A DNA stretch of 64,000 nt from CAZEJS01 sp964512645 (GCA_964512645.1 CAZEJS010000014.1:6644-70643); one strand, 5' to 3'. Positions 6,938-15,419 are shown, counted from the stretch's first letter. Notes: a model not told the origin generated them from the sequence alone. A program made the numbers and translations.

Positions 6938-7894
6938 GTGAACGTTCTCCCTGGTCCCGGCTCGAGCGGACGAACGGTTACGCGTCTCTGCATCCTCGCG
7001 CTGGCGTCAGCCGTTCTGGCCGTCCCCGCGGGGTGCGGCGGCCATGTCGCGGATAACGGCGGCCGCATGAAGGTCGCGGCAACCATCGTTCCCCTGGCCG
7101 ATTTCTGCCGGCAGGTCGGCGGTGACCTGGTGGAAGTCAAGACCCTCATCCCCCCCGGGGCGAGCGCCCACTCCTACGAGCCGACGGCCTCGGAGTTCAA
7201 GTTTCTGGGCGGCGCCCGGGTTTTCGTGATGAACGGCCTGGGCCTCGAGGAGTGGGCATCGGGCGTCATCCGCAAAGCGGGGCCCGGGTCGATGGTGGTG
7301 GTGGTGACCGCCGACGCGGTTCCGAAGGCCGAGCTCCTCCGGGCCGGCGCGTTCGGCGGGGAGAAGGGGTCCGGCCGGGAGTACGACCCTCATATCTGGC
7401 TCGACCCGAACGTCGCCGCCTTCCAGGTCGGGGCCATACGGGACGGCTTCATCGAAGCGGACCCCGCACACAGGGAACGCTACACCGCGAACGCTTCGCG
7501 GTTCATCCGGGAACTGGAAGCCCTCGACCGCGAGATCAGGGACGCCACCGCGGGCTTCACCCGGAGGAGCTTCGTCGCGCTCCACCCCGGCTGGGCGTAC
7601 TTCTCCCGGAGGTACGGGATCGAGCAGGCGGCCGCGGTCCAGGAGGTCCCCGAGCAGGAACCCAGCGGCAGGCGGATCGAGCGGGTGGTCGAAGAGATCA
7701 AGGCGAAGGGCATCAAGGTCATCTTCGCCGAGCCGCAGGCCAGCGCCAGGGCGGCGCAGGTCATCGCCTCGTCGATACCGGGGGTCAGGGTCTTCTACCT
7801 CGACCCGCTGGGCGACCCGGGCAACCCGGAAGTGGACACGTACCTCGAGACGATGCGACACAACCTCCGGGTGATGAAGGAAGTGCTCCGGTGA
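6938..7894 (+). CDS. znuA: Zinc ABC transporter, substrate-binding lipoprotein
   Basis: A 318-residue cluster A-I metal-binding protein, which captures zinc (or possibly manganese) outside the membrane and hands it to ZnuB. The lipobox ends at Cys33 (VPAGC). The likely metal ligands are His78 (GASAHSYEP), His152 (DPHIWLDP), His216 (ALHPGWAYF) and Asp289 (YLDPLG), the usual three His plus acidic set. The loop after residue 135 is short and lacks the His-rich stretch found in many ZnuA proteins. The start is GTG 6938, with GGAGG eight bases upstream. It overlaps the ATPase gene by GTGA and is the first cistron of the operon. Confidence 0.9.
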   Translation: MNVLPGPGSSGRTVTRLCILALASAVLAVPAGCGGHVADNGGRMKVAATIVPLADFCRQVGGDLVEVKTLIPPGASAHSYEPTASEFKFLGGARVFVMNGLGLEEWASGVIRKAGPGSMVVVVTADAVPKAELLRAGAFGGEKGSGREYDPHIWLDPNVAAFQVGAIRDGFIEADPAHRERYTANASRFIRELEALDREIRDATAGFTRRSFVALHPGWAYFSRRYGIEQAAAVQEVPEQEPSGRRIERVVEEIKAKGIKVIFAEPQASARAAQVIASSIPGVRVFYLDPLGDPGNPEVDTYLETMRHNLRVMKEVLR

Positions 7895-8730
7895 GCCGGG
7901 GTCGCGCCGCCGGGCGCCAGTGCAGGGTCGCCCGGTTCTTCGACTCGGACGCCGGGGAGCGCCTGCTCATCGACCTGGAGAACGTAAGCGTCGAACTGGG
8001 CGGGCAGACGGTGCTGGAGGACATCACCTTCAGGCTGCGCGAGGGGATGTTCCTCGGAGTCATAGGTCCCAACGGGGCGGGCAAGACGACGCTCCTGAGG
8101 GTCATACTGGGCATTGTGAAGCCCCGCTCGGGGACCGTTTGCGTGATGGGCATGCAGCCCGGGGAGCTGAGGCACGAGCTCCACCACATCGGCTACGTCC
8201 CGCAGAACGTGCTGTTCGACCCGGTGTTCCCCGTCTCGGTATACGACGTGGTGATGATGGGAAGGACCTGCTGCATCGGCCGGTTCCGGTTCGCCCGCAG
8301 GGAGGACAGGCAGGCGGTGATGGAGAGCATCCGGGTGGTCGGACTGGAAGGGCTGGAAAAGCGCCTGATAGGGGAGCTGTCCGGCGGTCAGCAGAAGCGC
8401 GCCTTCCTGGCCCGCGCGCTGTGCCGGGAGACCAGGATACTGCTCCTCGACGAACCCACCTCCGGCCTCGACATCCCCGCGCAGAACGCGTTCATGGACC
8501 TTCTTACCGGGTTGAAGGAGGACCTCGGGCTCTCGGTCGTCTTCGTCTCGCACGACGTCAACGTGCTGGCGCAGCACGCCGACGAGATGGCCTGCATCAA
8601 CCGCTCCATGCACCTGCACGGGAAACCGGGAGACGTGATCGGCTCCGCGAGGCTGCAGGAGGCGTACCGCTGCGAGTTCGATTTCCTCGTGGGGTCGCCG
8701 GCGCATCACCCGAAAAGGAAAGGGGGCTGA
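7891..8730 (+). CDS. znuC: Zinc ABC transporter, ATP-binding protein
   Basis: A 279-residue ABC ATPase that powers metal import through ZnuB. Walker A GPNGAGKTT is at about residues 59-67, the Q-loop in YVPQNVLFD, the signature LSGGQQKR, Walker B with RILLLDEPTSGLD, and the switch His in VFVSHDVN. The GTG at 7891 overlaps the znuA stop (GTGA), which points to coupling. About 25 residues precede the usual first strand (LIDLENVSVELGG), so a later start is possible. The end abuts znuB with no spacing. The C-terminal segment lacks a regulatory domain. Confidence 0.9.
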   Translation: MSRGRAAGRQCRVARFFDSDAGERLLIDLENVSVELGGQTVLEDITFRLREGMFLGVIGPNGAGKTTLLRVILGIVKPRSGTVCVMGMQPGELRHELHHIGYVPQNVLFDPVFPVSVYDVVMMGRTCCIGRFRFARREDRQAVMESIRVVGLEGLEKRLIGELSGGQQKRAFLARALCRETRILLLDEPTSGLDIPAQNAFMDLLTGLKEDLGLSVVFVSHDVNVLAQHADEMACINRSMHLHGKPGDVIGSARLQEAYRCEFDFLVGSPAHHPKRKGG

Positions 8731-9576
8731 ATGCTCTCCTATTCGTTCGGCCGGACGGCGCTCGTCGGCGGTGTCCTCATCGCGGTGGCCTGTTCGTTCA
8801 TGTCGTTCTTCATAATAGTGAGGAGGCTGGCCTTCGCGGGCATGGGGATATCGCACGCGGCATTCGGCGGGGTGGCGATAGGCATCGCCAGCGGGGTCAA
8901 CCCGATTCTCACGGCCGGCGCCTTCTGCGTGCTGGTCGCCGGGGGCATCGGGTGGTTCTCGCGCAAGGGCAAGCTGCACGAGGACACCATCATCGGGATA
9001 CTGTTCTCCGCGGCGATGGCCCTGGGAGTCGTGCTGATCGCGGCGGCGCACGCCTACAACCAGGACCTCCTGAGCTACCTGTTCGGCAGCATACTGGCGG
9101 TCTCCTGGACGGACGTGGCGATACTGGCCGTCATGAGTGCGCTGGCGGTCGGGTTCATGGTGGTGTTCTTCAAGGAGCTGCTGTTCTTCACCTTCGACGA
9201 GGAGACGGCTACCGCCAGCGGCGTCCCCGTCCGTTTCGTCTACTACGGACTGCTGGTCACGATAGCGCTGACCATCGTGGTGGCGATCAAGCTGGTGGGC
9301 ATCATCCTGGTGTCGGCTCTCATCGTCATACCGGGCGCCATCGGCCTCCAGCTCTCGCGCGGCTACCGTCATGCCATAGCCCTGTCCGTCGCCAGCGGTA
9401 TCGCCTCCGTCGTCGTCGGGCTCCAGCTCTCCTTCAGATTCGACGTGGCCTCCGGGGCGACAATCGTCCTGGTGATGTTCGCCCTGTTCCTCGCCTCCGT
9501 CGCGCTTTCTCCCAGGCGTCGCTACGTGCAGCGCCTGCGCGCAAGGCTCGAAAGGAGCGGCACCGGAGGTGGATGA
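8731..9576 (+). CDS. znuB: Zinc ABC transporter, permease
   Basis: A 281-residue ABC-3 family permease, with roughly eight membrane helices. Typical segments are SFFIIVRRLAFAGMGISHAAFGGVAIG near residue 30 and the run LVGIILVSALIVIPGAIGLQLSRGYRHAI near residue 190, which matches the ZnuB/MntB pattern for the ATPase-coupling region. The ATG directly follows the znuC stop. The last eight bases overlap the next gene, an amidohydrolase, so the operon continues beyond the transporter. Confidence 0.92.
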   Translation: MLSYSFGRTALVGGVLIAVACSFMSFFIIVRRLAFAGMGISHAAFGGVAIGIASGVNPILTAGAFCVLVAGGIGWFSRKGKLHEDTIIGILFSAAMALGVVLIAAAHAYNQDLLSYLFGSILAVSWTDVAILAVMSALAVGFMVVFFKELLFFTFDEETATASGVPVRFVYYGLLVTIALTIVVAIKLVGIILVSALIVIPGAIGLQLSRGYRHAIALSVASGIASVVVGLQLSFRFDVASGATIVLVMFALFLASVALSPRRRYVQRLRARLERSGTGGG

Positions 9577-10456
9577 ACAGGCGCGAAGGCCCGCGTACCT
9601 CGAGCGCGGCATCATCGACATGCACGCGCATTTCTTCCCGGAGAAGCTCTTCAGCTCCATCTGGAGGTGGTTCGGCGACCGCTGCTGGCACATCTCCTAC
9701 CAGTACCCGCCCGCGGAGCTTGCCCGGCGGCTGCGCGACGAGGGTGTAACCCGGTTCGTCACCTACAACTACGCGCACAAGGCCGGCATGGCCGCCGCCC
9801 TCAACGAATGGACCGCGGCCTTCGCGCGCCGGGAGGAGGGCGCATTGCCTTTCGCCACGGTCGTGCCGCAGGACGAGGGAAACGTGGCCATGCTCGAGAA
9901 CCTGTTCGAGCGACACGGATTCCTGGGCATCAAGCTCCAGCCCCTGGTGAGCGACTTCTTCCTCTGCGACGAGCGCATGATGGAAGTCTACCGCCTGCTG
10001 CTGGAGAGGGGAAAGATACTGGCGGTGCACGCCGGCACCGCGCCGGTCGCGAACGAGTTCGTCGGGGCCGACCACTTCGAGCCCGTGCTGGAGCGCCTGC
10101 CCGAACTCAAGGTCGTCGTCGCCCACATGGGGGCGTTCGAGTTCGACAGGTTCTTCGGCATGGTCAGGGACTACCCCAACGTCTACCTGGACACCTCGGT
10201 CAACTTCATCGATCCGCGGCTCATCGCCTCGCTGGTGTCCCAGGGGAAGTTCCCTCCCCTGGAGGTGCCCTCCGTCTTCGACGAGGGCGTTCTGCTGGAG
10301 TTCGCCGACAGGCTCCTCTTCGGCAGCGACTTTCCCAACATCCCCTACACTTACGAGGACTGCGTGCAGAGCATCCTCGCGCTCGACCTCGGGGAGGAGT
10401 TCAACAGGAAGCTCTTCTTCGAGAACGCGGAATCGCTCCTGCGGGGCGCGGCGTGA
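9569..10456 (+). CDS. Amidohydrolase (PF04909-type TIM barrel)
   Basis: A 295-residue metal-dependent hydrolase or decarboxylase-like protein. The metal-site motifs are in order: DMHAHFFP (HxH, near residue 18), KLQPLV, AVHAG, VAHMGAFEFDRF and FGSDFPN with the late Asp. The family acts on many amide, ester or carboxylate substrates, so the reaction is open. GTG 9569 lies within the GGAGGTGG region and overlaps the znuB end, and AAAGGAG upstream can serve it. Being the last cistron of a zinc-uptake operon suggests that its expression follows zinc supply. A second relative is encoded at 40009-41121. Confidence 0.82.
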   Translation: MDEQARRPAYLERGIIDMHAHFFPEKLFSSIWRWFGDRCWHISYQYPPAELARRLRDEGVTRFVTYNYAHKAGMAAALNEWTAAFARREEGALPFATVVPQDEGNVAMLENLFERHGFLGIKLQPLVSDFFLCDERMMEVYRLLLERGKILAVHAGTAPVANEFVGADHFEPVLERLPELKVVVAHMGAFEFDRFFGMVRDYPNVYLDTSVNFIDPRLIASLVSQGKFPPLEVPSVFDEGVLLEFADRLLFGSDFPNIPYTYEDCVQSILALDLGEEFNRKLFFENAESLLRGAA

Positions 10457-10503
10457 GCCTGTGCCCCACGCCGGGGCCTCCCTTCCGGGGCGCGGCGTGA
10501 GCC
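10443..10503. repeat. 17-base direct repeat spanning a stop codon
   Basis: GGGGCGCGGCGTGAGCC occurs at 10443-10459, across the amidohydrolase stop codon, and again at 10487-10503. The second copy also reads Arg-Gly-Ala-Ala-stop in one frame, so this may be a short duplication of the gene end. No function is suggested. Confidence 0.5.
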
Positions 10504-10558
10504 CGGAGGCCACTCCCGGCGCCGCTCGCGCGCCGCGCTGCGGGTCCTGGCGCTGTAT

Positions 10559-10564
10559 TATAAT
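10559..10564 (+). promoter_or_regulatory. TATAAT -10 box upstream of glycosyltransferase
   Basis: A perfect TATAAT lies 34 bases before the TTG start at 10598. A recognisable -35 box is absent. It separates this gene from the zinc operon. Confidence 0.45.
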
Positions 10565-10597
10565 CCGGTAGTCGACTCCGATATGGAGGGCGTTCAC

Positions 10598-12265
10598 TTG
10601 CGCATCCTCATCTGCCACGGGTACCTCCTCCGGGGGACCGGCAGCAACCAGTACGTGCAGTCGCTCACGCGTGCCCTCTGCAAGCAAGGACACCGGGTGC
10701 TCGTCATGTGCCAGGAGAGCGACCCTACGCTCGACTTCGTCTCCTCCTACCTGAGGGAAGAGTCCCAGGACTCGGGGGCGCAGGTCGTCTGGCAGCAGGA
10801 CACCCCGTACGAGGGAACCTGCATGGTGTACCAGCCCGATATCGGCGGCCTGCTCCCGGTATACGTCGCGGACAGCTATCCCGGTTTCACCGTCAAGGAG
10901 TTCACCGCGCTCGACGAGAACGAACTCGGGCGCTACGTGGACCGTAACCGCCGGGCGCTGGAGCGGCTGGTCGAGCAGTTCGCGCCGGCGGCGATACTGG
11001 TCAACCACGCGGTGATGCTGCCGTTCATAACCAGGCCCGTCGCCGGACGGGCGGGCGTCCCTTACTGCGTATGCATCCACGGCTCGGCGATCGAGTATAC
11101 GGTAAGGAAGGACCCCAGGTACCTGCCTTACGGGGCGGAAGGGCTTTCCGGGGCGAGGAGGATATTCGTTCCCAGCGAGCACACAGCCAGGCAGGTCATC
11201 GAGGTGTTCGGGGACCTGGTCGAAGACCTTGGCCGGGCGCTGGCGCCGCTGCCCCCGGGGGTGGACACAGACCTGTTCGCCCCGGCCGGGGACGACCTCG
11301 AGGGCTCGACGGACGCGCTGCTCGCGGCGATCGAAGCCCGGACGCGGGGCGTGACGGTCGGCGATTTCGGAAGGCGGAGCGGCACCGCCGGAGCGGCCGC
11401 CGGAGCCGGAGAGCCCGACATATCCGCCGAGGTCGAGGCCATCAACGCCCAGCATCCTGACTGGCTTCCCGACGCCGATCTCGACGCCAGGCTCGACGCG
11501 TTTGCCCGCGCCGGCGGGCCGTTTCTCATGTACCTCGGGAAGCTCCTGGAGACCAAGGGGGTTCAGTGCGTGTTGCCGGCCCTGCCGCTGGTCATGGACC
11601 GGGAGCCCGCCGCCCGCCTGGTCGTGGTCGGCTTCGGGGAGCTGCGCGGGATACTGGAGCTGATGGTCGACGCGCTGGACGCCGGGGACATGCCCGCCCT
11701 CCGGGAGCTCTGCGAGTTCGGAAACGAGCGGTGCGAGCTGTGCGCGGGGAGCTTCGACCACGTGCTGGAGTTCATCCGGGACATGGAGGAACGCGGCGAG
11801 CTCCGCGGTTACGCGAGGCGCTGCAGGGAGGCGGGCGTGCGCGGGGCCGTGCTCTTCACCGGGTACCTCACCCCCGAGGAGCACAGGCATCTGCTGGGAC
11901 ACGCGACCGCACTGCTGGTACCGTCCCTGGCCCAGGAGGCCTTCGGCCTTGTGGCCACGGAGGCGATGGCCGCGGGCGTTCTGCCGATAGCCTCCAACCA
12001 CTCGGGCCTCGAGGCGGCGATGGCGCCCGTGAGGGAGGTCTGGGGCGCCGAAGCGGCCCCCTTCCTCCTGGATACGGGGGGGCGGCTGGTCGAGAGCATC
12101 GCCCGGGCCTGCGCGGACGTCCTCGCCAGGCCGCTTCCCGAGCTGCGCGAAAAGGGCGGGCGCATGCGCGAGGTGGTACGGCGGCGCTTCTCCTGGGACG
12201 CCCAGGCCGCGCTGCTGGCATCCGAGATGCGCGAGGGAGCGGGCGGCGTACGGGACCCCGCGTGA
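10598..12265 (+). CDS. Glycosyltransferase family 4-like protein
   Basis: A 555-residue GT-B fold transferase that would move a sugar from a nucleotide donor. TTG 10598 is preferred since GGAGG lies about seven bases upstream and the protein then begins MRILICHGYLL, as GT4 enzymes do; ATG 10583 is an in-frame alternative. Early GTGSNQYVQSL is the glycine-rich acceptor loop. The C-terminal Rossmann domain has FLMYLGKLLETKGVQ and the donor-site EAFGLVATEAMAAGVLPIASNHSG, including the conserved E-x7-E. The protein is long for GT4: about 90 residues are inserted between PGVDTDLFAP and the second domain, and another 50 (with CEFGNERCELC) before the sugar-nucleotide site. It is upstream of a CoA-transferase, with no obvious link. 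Confidence 0.82.
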   Translation: MRILICHGYLLRGTGSNQYVQSLTRALCKQGHRVLVMCQESDPTLDFVSSYLREESQDSGAQVVWQQDTPYEGTCMVYQPDIGGLLPVYVADSYPGFTVKEFTALDENELGRYVDRNRRALERLVEQFAPAAILVNHAVMLPFITRPVAGRAGVPYCVCIHGSAIEYTVRKDPRYLPYGAEGLSGARRIFVPSEHTARQVIEVFGDLVEDLGRALAPLPPGVDTDLFAPAGDDLEGSTDALLAAIEARTRGVTVGDFGRRSGTAGAAAGAGEPDISAEVEAINAQHPDWLPDADLDARLDAFARAGGPFLMYLGKLLETKGVQCVLPALPLVMDREPAARLVVVGFGELRGILELMVDALDAGDMPALRELCEFGNERCELCAGSFDHVLEFIRDMEERGELRGYARRCREAGVRGAVLFTGYLTPEEHRHLLGHATALLVPSLAQEAFGLVATEAMAAGVLPIASNHSGLEAAMAPVREVWGAEAAPFLLDTGGRLVESIARACADVLARPLPELREKGGRMREVVRRRFSWDAQAALLASEMREGAGGVRDPA

Positions 12266-12298
12266 GGAATCGACCCCGGAGAGAGGGGGAGGATGGAA

Positions 12299-14083
12299 AT
12301 GCGGAGCTTCGGTGAATTCGACGAGGCGGTGAAGCGCCAGGTGGACATCTCCCGGGCGGCGCTCGCCGCGGACAGGGTGATGCCGCTCGAAGAGGCCATC
12401 GACAGGTTCGTAAGGCCGGGCATGCACCTGCACCTCGGGCACAGTTACGCCAGGCCGTGCGCGGCGTACCAGGAGCTCGCGCGCCGTTTCTGGGGAAAGG
12501 ACCCGGGTTTCACCATCAGCACACTCGGTTTCACCGGAGACATGAGCAGCCTGTTCTGCGCCGGCGTCCTCCGAAAGGCCATCGCGACTTTTTACGGCGA
12601 CTCCTACCCCATGCCCGGCCCGAACCCGGTCTACCAGAAGGCGTACCGGGAGGAAACCGTCGAGATGGAGCACTGGACCATCCTCACCTTCTCGCTGAGG
12701 CTTCTGGCGGGCGCCCTTGGCCTCGAATGGATACCGGCGAACTCGCTGAGAGGGACCAGCCTCGAGCGGGACAACGCCGCGGACTATTTCGAAACGGAGA
12801 CCCCCGGCGGCGGCAGGATGGGCTTCGTCCGGGCGTTGAAGCCCGACATCACCTTCCTTCACGGCTGGGCCGCCGACCCCGCCGGCAACGTGGTCTGCGC
12901 TCCTCCGTACGCGGAGACGGCGAGCTCGGCCAGGGGGTCCAGAGAGGGTGTCATAGCGACCGTCGAGAAGGTCGTGGACCAGGAGTTCATCAAGCGCTAC
13001 AGCCACTTCGTGAAGGTGCCGTCGTACCTGGTCAAGGCCGTGTGCCCCGTACCGTTCGGCTCTCACCCGGCGGGCATGTCCAACTACGGGCTGGAGTCCG
13101 AGGTAACCGGCTACGAGGTGGACCGGGAGTTCATCATCGACCTGCGCAACCGGTGCAGAGACCCCGAGGAGCTGCGGGAGTGGATGGACGAATGGATTCG
13201 CGGGTGTGCCGGACACGAGGAATACCTGAAGAAGCTCGGGCACGAGCGGATCTGGCGCCTCCAGGGCAAGTCCGCCCTCGACTCCTGGGAGGACGAGCTG
13301 CACGATGCGCTGGGCGGGATGAACGCCGGCCCGGGATACAACCCGGTGGAGATGATGATATGCGTCGGCGCGCGCGTTATCGCGCGCAAGGCGCTCCAGG
13401 AGGGGTACCGGACCGTGCTCGCGGGAGTCGGCGCTTCCAACCTCGCCGCGTGGCTCGCCTACTACGAGTTGATGGAGCGGGGGCACGACATCGATCTCAT
13501 CGCCGAGGTGGGGTTTTACGGGTACAGCCCCCAGCCCGCCGACCCGTTCATATTCAACCTTCGCAACGTCCCCCACTGCAGGATGCTCAGCGACGTGAAC
13601 GACGTCCTGGGATCCATCGTCGGCGCGGAGAGCAACAGGTGCATCGGGTCCCTGGGCGCCGGGCAGGTGGACAGGTCGGGGAACGTGAATTCGACGTGTA
13701 TACCGGAGCACAGGCTGCTCCTGGTCGGCTCGGGCGGTGCCGCGGACGTAGCGGCAGGGGCGCGCGACGTGGTCATCATCATAGACCACGCGCCGTTCAG
13801 GCTGGTGGAACAGGTGCCCTACGTGACCTGTCCCGGCGACCGGATCAACACCGTCGTGACCACCAGGTGCGTGCTGGAGAAACGCGCCGGCGAGCTGGTG
13901 CTCACCGGCTACTTCCCGGCGGAAGGGGGGCGCGACGCGGCGGTGGCCGCGATAAAAGAGGGGTGCGGGTGGGACCTCGCGGTGGCCGAGGACCTGGAGG
14001 AGATCGCGCCGCCGGCGCTGGAGGAGCTCAAGAGCGTGCGGATTTTCGACCCCCACTCGTTTTTCCTCGGCAAGGGGGATTGA
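12299..14083 (+). CDS. Fused alpha-beta CoA-transferase (glutaconate CoA-transferase-like)
   Basis: A 594-residue family I CoA-transferase in which alpha and beta subunits are joined. The alpha-like half (to about residue 320) holds ITFLHGWAADPAGNV. The beta-like half has the candidate catalytic Glu in IAEVGFYGYSP and the strong SLGAGQVDRSGNVNST motif known from GctB. It would move CoA between acyl-CoA and a free acid such as a dicarboxylate or 3-oxoacid; the substrate is unknown. The Shine-Dalgarno run GGGGGAGG fits ATG 12299, with ATG 12293 too close to it. Subunits are usually separate genes. A strong terminator at 14153-14192 lies downstream, behind a separate promoter. Confidence 0.82.
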   Translation: MRSFGEFDEAVKRQVDISRAALAADRVMPLEEAIDRFVRPGMHLHLGHSYARPCAAYQELARRFWGKDPGFTISTLGFTGDMSSLFCAGVLRKAIATFYGDSYPMPGPNPVYQKAYREETVEMEHWTILTFSLRLLAGALGLEWIPANSLRGTSLERDNAADYFETETPGGGRMGFVRALKPDITFLHGWAADPAGNVVCAPPYAETASSARGSREGVIATVEKVVDQEFIKRYSHFVKVPSYLVKAVCPVPFGSHPAGMSNYGLESEVTGYEVDREFIIDLRNRCRDPEELREWMDEWIRGCAGHEEYLKKLGHERIWRLQGKSALDSWEDELHDALGGMNAGPGYNPVEMMICVGARVIARKALQEGYRTVLAGVGASNLAAWLAYYELMERGHDIDLIAEVGFYGYSPQPADPFIFNLRNVPHCRMLSDVNDVLGSIVGAESNRCIGSLGAGQVDRSGNVNSTCIPEHRLLLVGSGGAADVAAGARDVVIIIDHAPFRLVEQVPYVTCPGDRINTVVTTRCVLEKRAGELVLTGYFPAEGGRDAAVAAIKEGCGWDLAVAEDLEEIAPPALEELKSVRIFDPHSFFLGKGD

Positions 14084-14108
14084 CAGCGCGGGCTTGCTTT
14101 GCTATGCT
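14080..14108 (+). promoter_or_regulatory. Strong vegetative promoter at the CoA-transferase stop codon
   Basis: TTGACA at 14080-14085 overlaps the CoA-transferase stop codon. A 17-base spacer leads to TATGCT at 14103-14108, which is preceded by TGC as an extended -10. Transcription would begin near 14115. The only thing between this and the terminator at 14153-14192 is about 40 bases of non-coding sequence, which points to a short RNA. Confidence 0.6.
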
Positions 14109-14114
14109 TGGTTT

Positions 14115-14192
14115 GCTTGTCCGCCAGGACGGGCAGTCAATCTCGGGAGAGGGCGCTGCGCCAGGCTTCGGCCGGGGCGCGGCGCTTTATTT
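14115..14192 (+). ncRNA. Candidate small RNA ending at a rho-independent terminator
   Basis: The RNA is deduced from a good promoter (14080-14108) and a good terminator (14153-14192) about 78 bases apart, with no downstream plus-strand gene until 15783. The 5' part can fold a small GTCC-GCCA-GGAC hairpin, followed by a single-stranded linker and the terminator stem. The 3' end is antisense to the last codon or two of the DUF6485 gene. No family is recognised, and nothing is known of a target. Confidence 0.45.
14153..14192 (+). terminator. Rho-independent terminator with UUCG tetraloop
   Basis: GCGCTGCGCC (14153-14162) pairs over ten positions with GGCGCGGCGC (14176-14185), with one G-U pair. 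Inside, GGC-TTCG-GCC makes a second stem with a stable UUCG loop. The tail is TTTATTT. It ends the plus-strand transcript after the CoA-transferase gene, and its tail overlaps the stop codon of the minus-strand DUF6485 gene. Confidence 0.8.
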
Positions 14193-14381
14193 CTGGTCTT
14201 CCACGAACCGGGCGAACGAGCGGTCGTACGTGCGCTCGGCCGGCGCCGAGAAGGCGCACGCGGGCAGCTCTCCCTTGCTGACGTGGTAGCGGACGCACTC
14301 GCAGCAGCGTCCCTTCCTGGCACACGGCTCGTAGGTGCAGTTGCAGGCCGCGAGGTTTTCCTCCAGGTTTGGACAGTCCAT
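14187..14381 (-). CDS. Small Cys-rich protein, DUF6485 family
   Basis: A 64-residue protein with six cysteines in the pattern CPNLEENLAACNCTYEPC followed by KGRCCECVRYHVSKGELPAC. This matches my recollection of the DUF6485 family, which is uncharacterised and common in anaerobes. Closely spaced Cys suggest a metal or iron-sulfur site, which is inference. The ATG at 14381 has GGAGGG seven bases upstream. It lies downstream of the metallophosphoesterase gene on the same strand, 18 bases away, and is probably in one operon with it. Confidence 0.8.
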   Translation of the reverse strand: MDCPNLEENLAACNCTYEPCARKGRCCECVRYHVSKGELPACAFSAPAERTYDRSFARFVEDQK

Positions 14382-14399
14382 GCTCAGGCCCTCCCTCCG

Positions 14400-15419
14400 T
14401 CAGATGGTATCTTCAGCCAGCATCTCGGGCCCGGCGTCCCCCAGCTTCATCAGCTTGACGCATCCGTCTATCTCGACCCAGGTGCGGCTGGGCGTGTCCC
14501 CGTCCGGCTGCTCCGTCCAGCAGCCGGTGTTCGCTACCACCGTCGGCAGCCCCGGGAGCTTTCCGAGTCCCGGCCGGTGGGTATGGCCGTAGACGAAACA
14601 GGCCGGCACCGCGTACCCGAGCTGCGGGAGAAGCTGCTCTATCTCGCCGTAGTTCTCACGGATGAGCGAGTCCCTCAGGGGAGACTCCAGGAGGTCCCGG
14701 GAGCGGAAGAGCTGCCCGAAGAAGTTGATGACTCGGTAGAAACGCAATCCCTCGTCGACCAGTTCCGGAACCCAGGGCCACACGGACATGGCCCCGCAGA
14801 ACGGTATGTTCGCCATCTCGATGTCGTGCAGGGAGGCCTTCTTTCGCCGGCGCTTGATGATATGCCTCCCCAGCCAGAAGGTCTTGGCCCAGCCGAAAGA
14901 AGCCGTGTAGAAGTCCAGGTGGTGGCCGTGACAGAAGACGACGTTCTTGCCGTCCACCTGCCTGACGATGAACGGATACGTCATCGGGAAGCGCACTTTC
15001 GTCCCGGGGTGCGCCAGACCGGTCAGGGTGGTGTCCTCGTAGTGCCTGGAGGGCATGAACCTGGGGATGGAAAGGTCGCCCTGCATGATGCGCACGTCGA
15101 CCTCCATCCGGAACGCGTCCAGGAACATCTGGTGGTCGTGGTTGCCCGGCACGTAATGGACCCTGGCGACGTTCGGAAGCCGGGAGAGCTGCCGGATGAA
15201 ATACTTCGCCTGCCGCATCGCCGGCACGGTTGTTTTCATCCAGAGGTCGAGGATGTCACCCAGCAGTATCAGTTCAGACACCGGGCCGCGGTCCGCCAGG
15301 ACCTCCATGAACCGGTCGACGAGCCTCTCGTCGTCGAGCATCTGGGTCCGGTCACCGAAGTGGGTGTCGGACATGGCGATTATCTTACCGGCTTCTTCCG
15401 GGGCTTTCTTGCGCACCAC
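14400..15419 (-). CDS. Calcineurin-like metallophosphoesterase (LpxH-like fold)
   Basis: A 339-residue dinuclear-metal phosphoesterase. All motifs are present: SDTHFG near residue 17, GDILDLW, GNHDHQMFL, CHGHHLD and GHTH near residue 280. The GDxLDLW form and the long insert between CHGHH and GHTH recall UDP-2,3-diacylglucosamine hydrolase-type enzymes, but lipid A genes are not seen, so another phosphoester substrate is more likely. No signal peptide is present, so it acts inside the cell. The start GTG 15419 has weak Shine-Dalgarno support, and a second GTG follows directly. Confidence 0.85.
   Translation of the reverse strand: MVRKKAPEEAGKIIAMSDTHFGDRTQMLDDERLVDRFMEVLADRGPVSELILLGDILDLWMKTTVPAMRQAKYFIRQLSRLPNVARVHYVPGNHDHQMFLDAFRMEVDVRIMQGDLSIPRFMPSRHYEDTTLTGLAHPGTKVRFPMTYPFIVRQVDGKNVVFCHGHHLDFYTASFGWAKTFWLGRHIIKRRRKKASLHDIEMANIPFCGAMSVWPWVPELVDEGLRFYRVINFFGQLFRSRDLLESPLRDSLIRENYGEIEQLLPQLGYAVPACFVYGHTHRPGLGKLPGLPTVVANTGCWTEQPDGDTPSRTWVEIDGCVKLMKLGDAGPEMLAEDTI

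Noticed and set aside
7795..9693. A long minus-strand open frame across the zinc operon
   Set aside because: It runs opposite to znuC-znuB and has a His/Asp/Glu-rich, domain-free sequence; it is a frame shadow.
9434..14056. An open frame of 1540 codons on the minus strand
   Set aside because: It is antisense to four well-supported plus-strand genes, has a composition dominated by Arg, Gly, Pro and Val, and is explained by GC-rich third positions.
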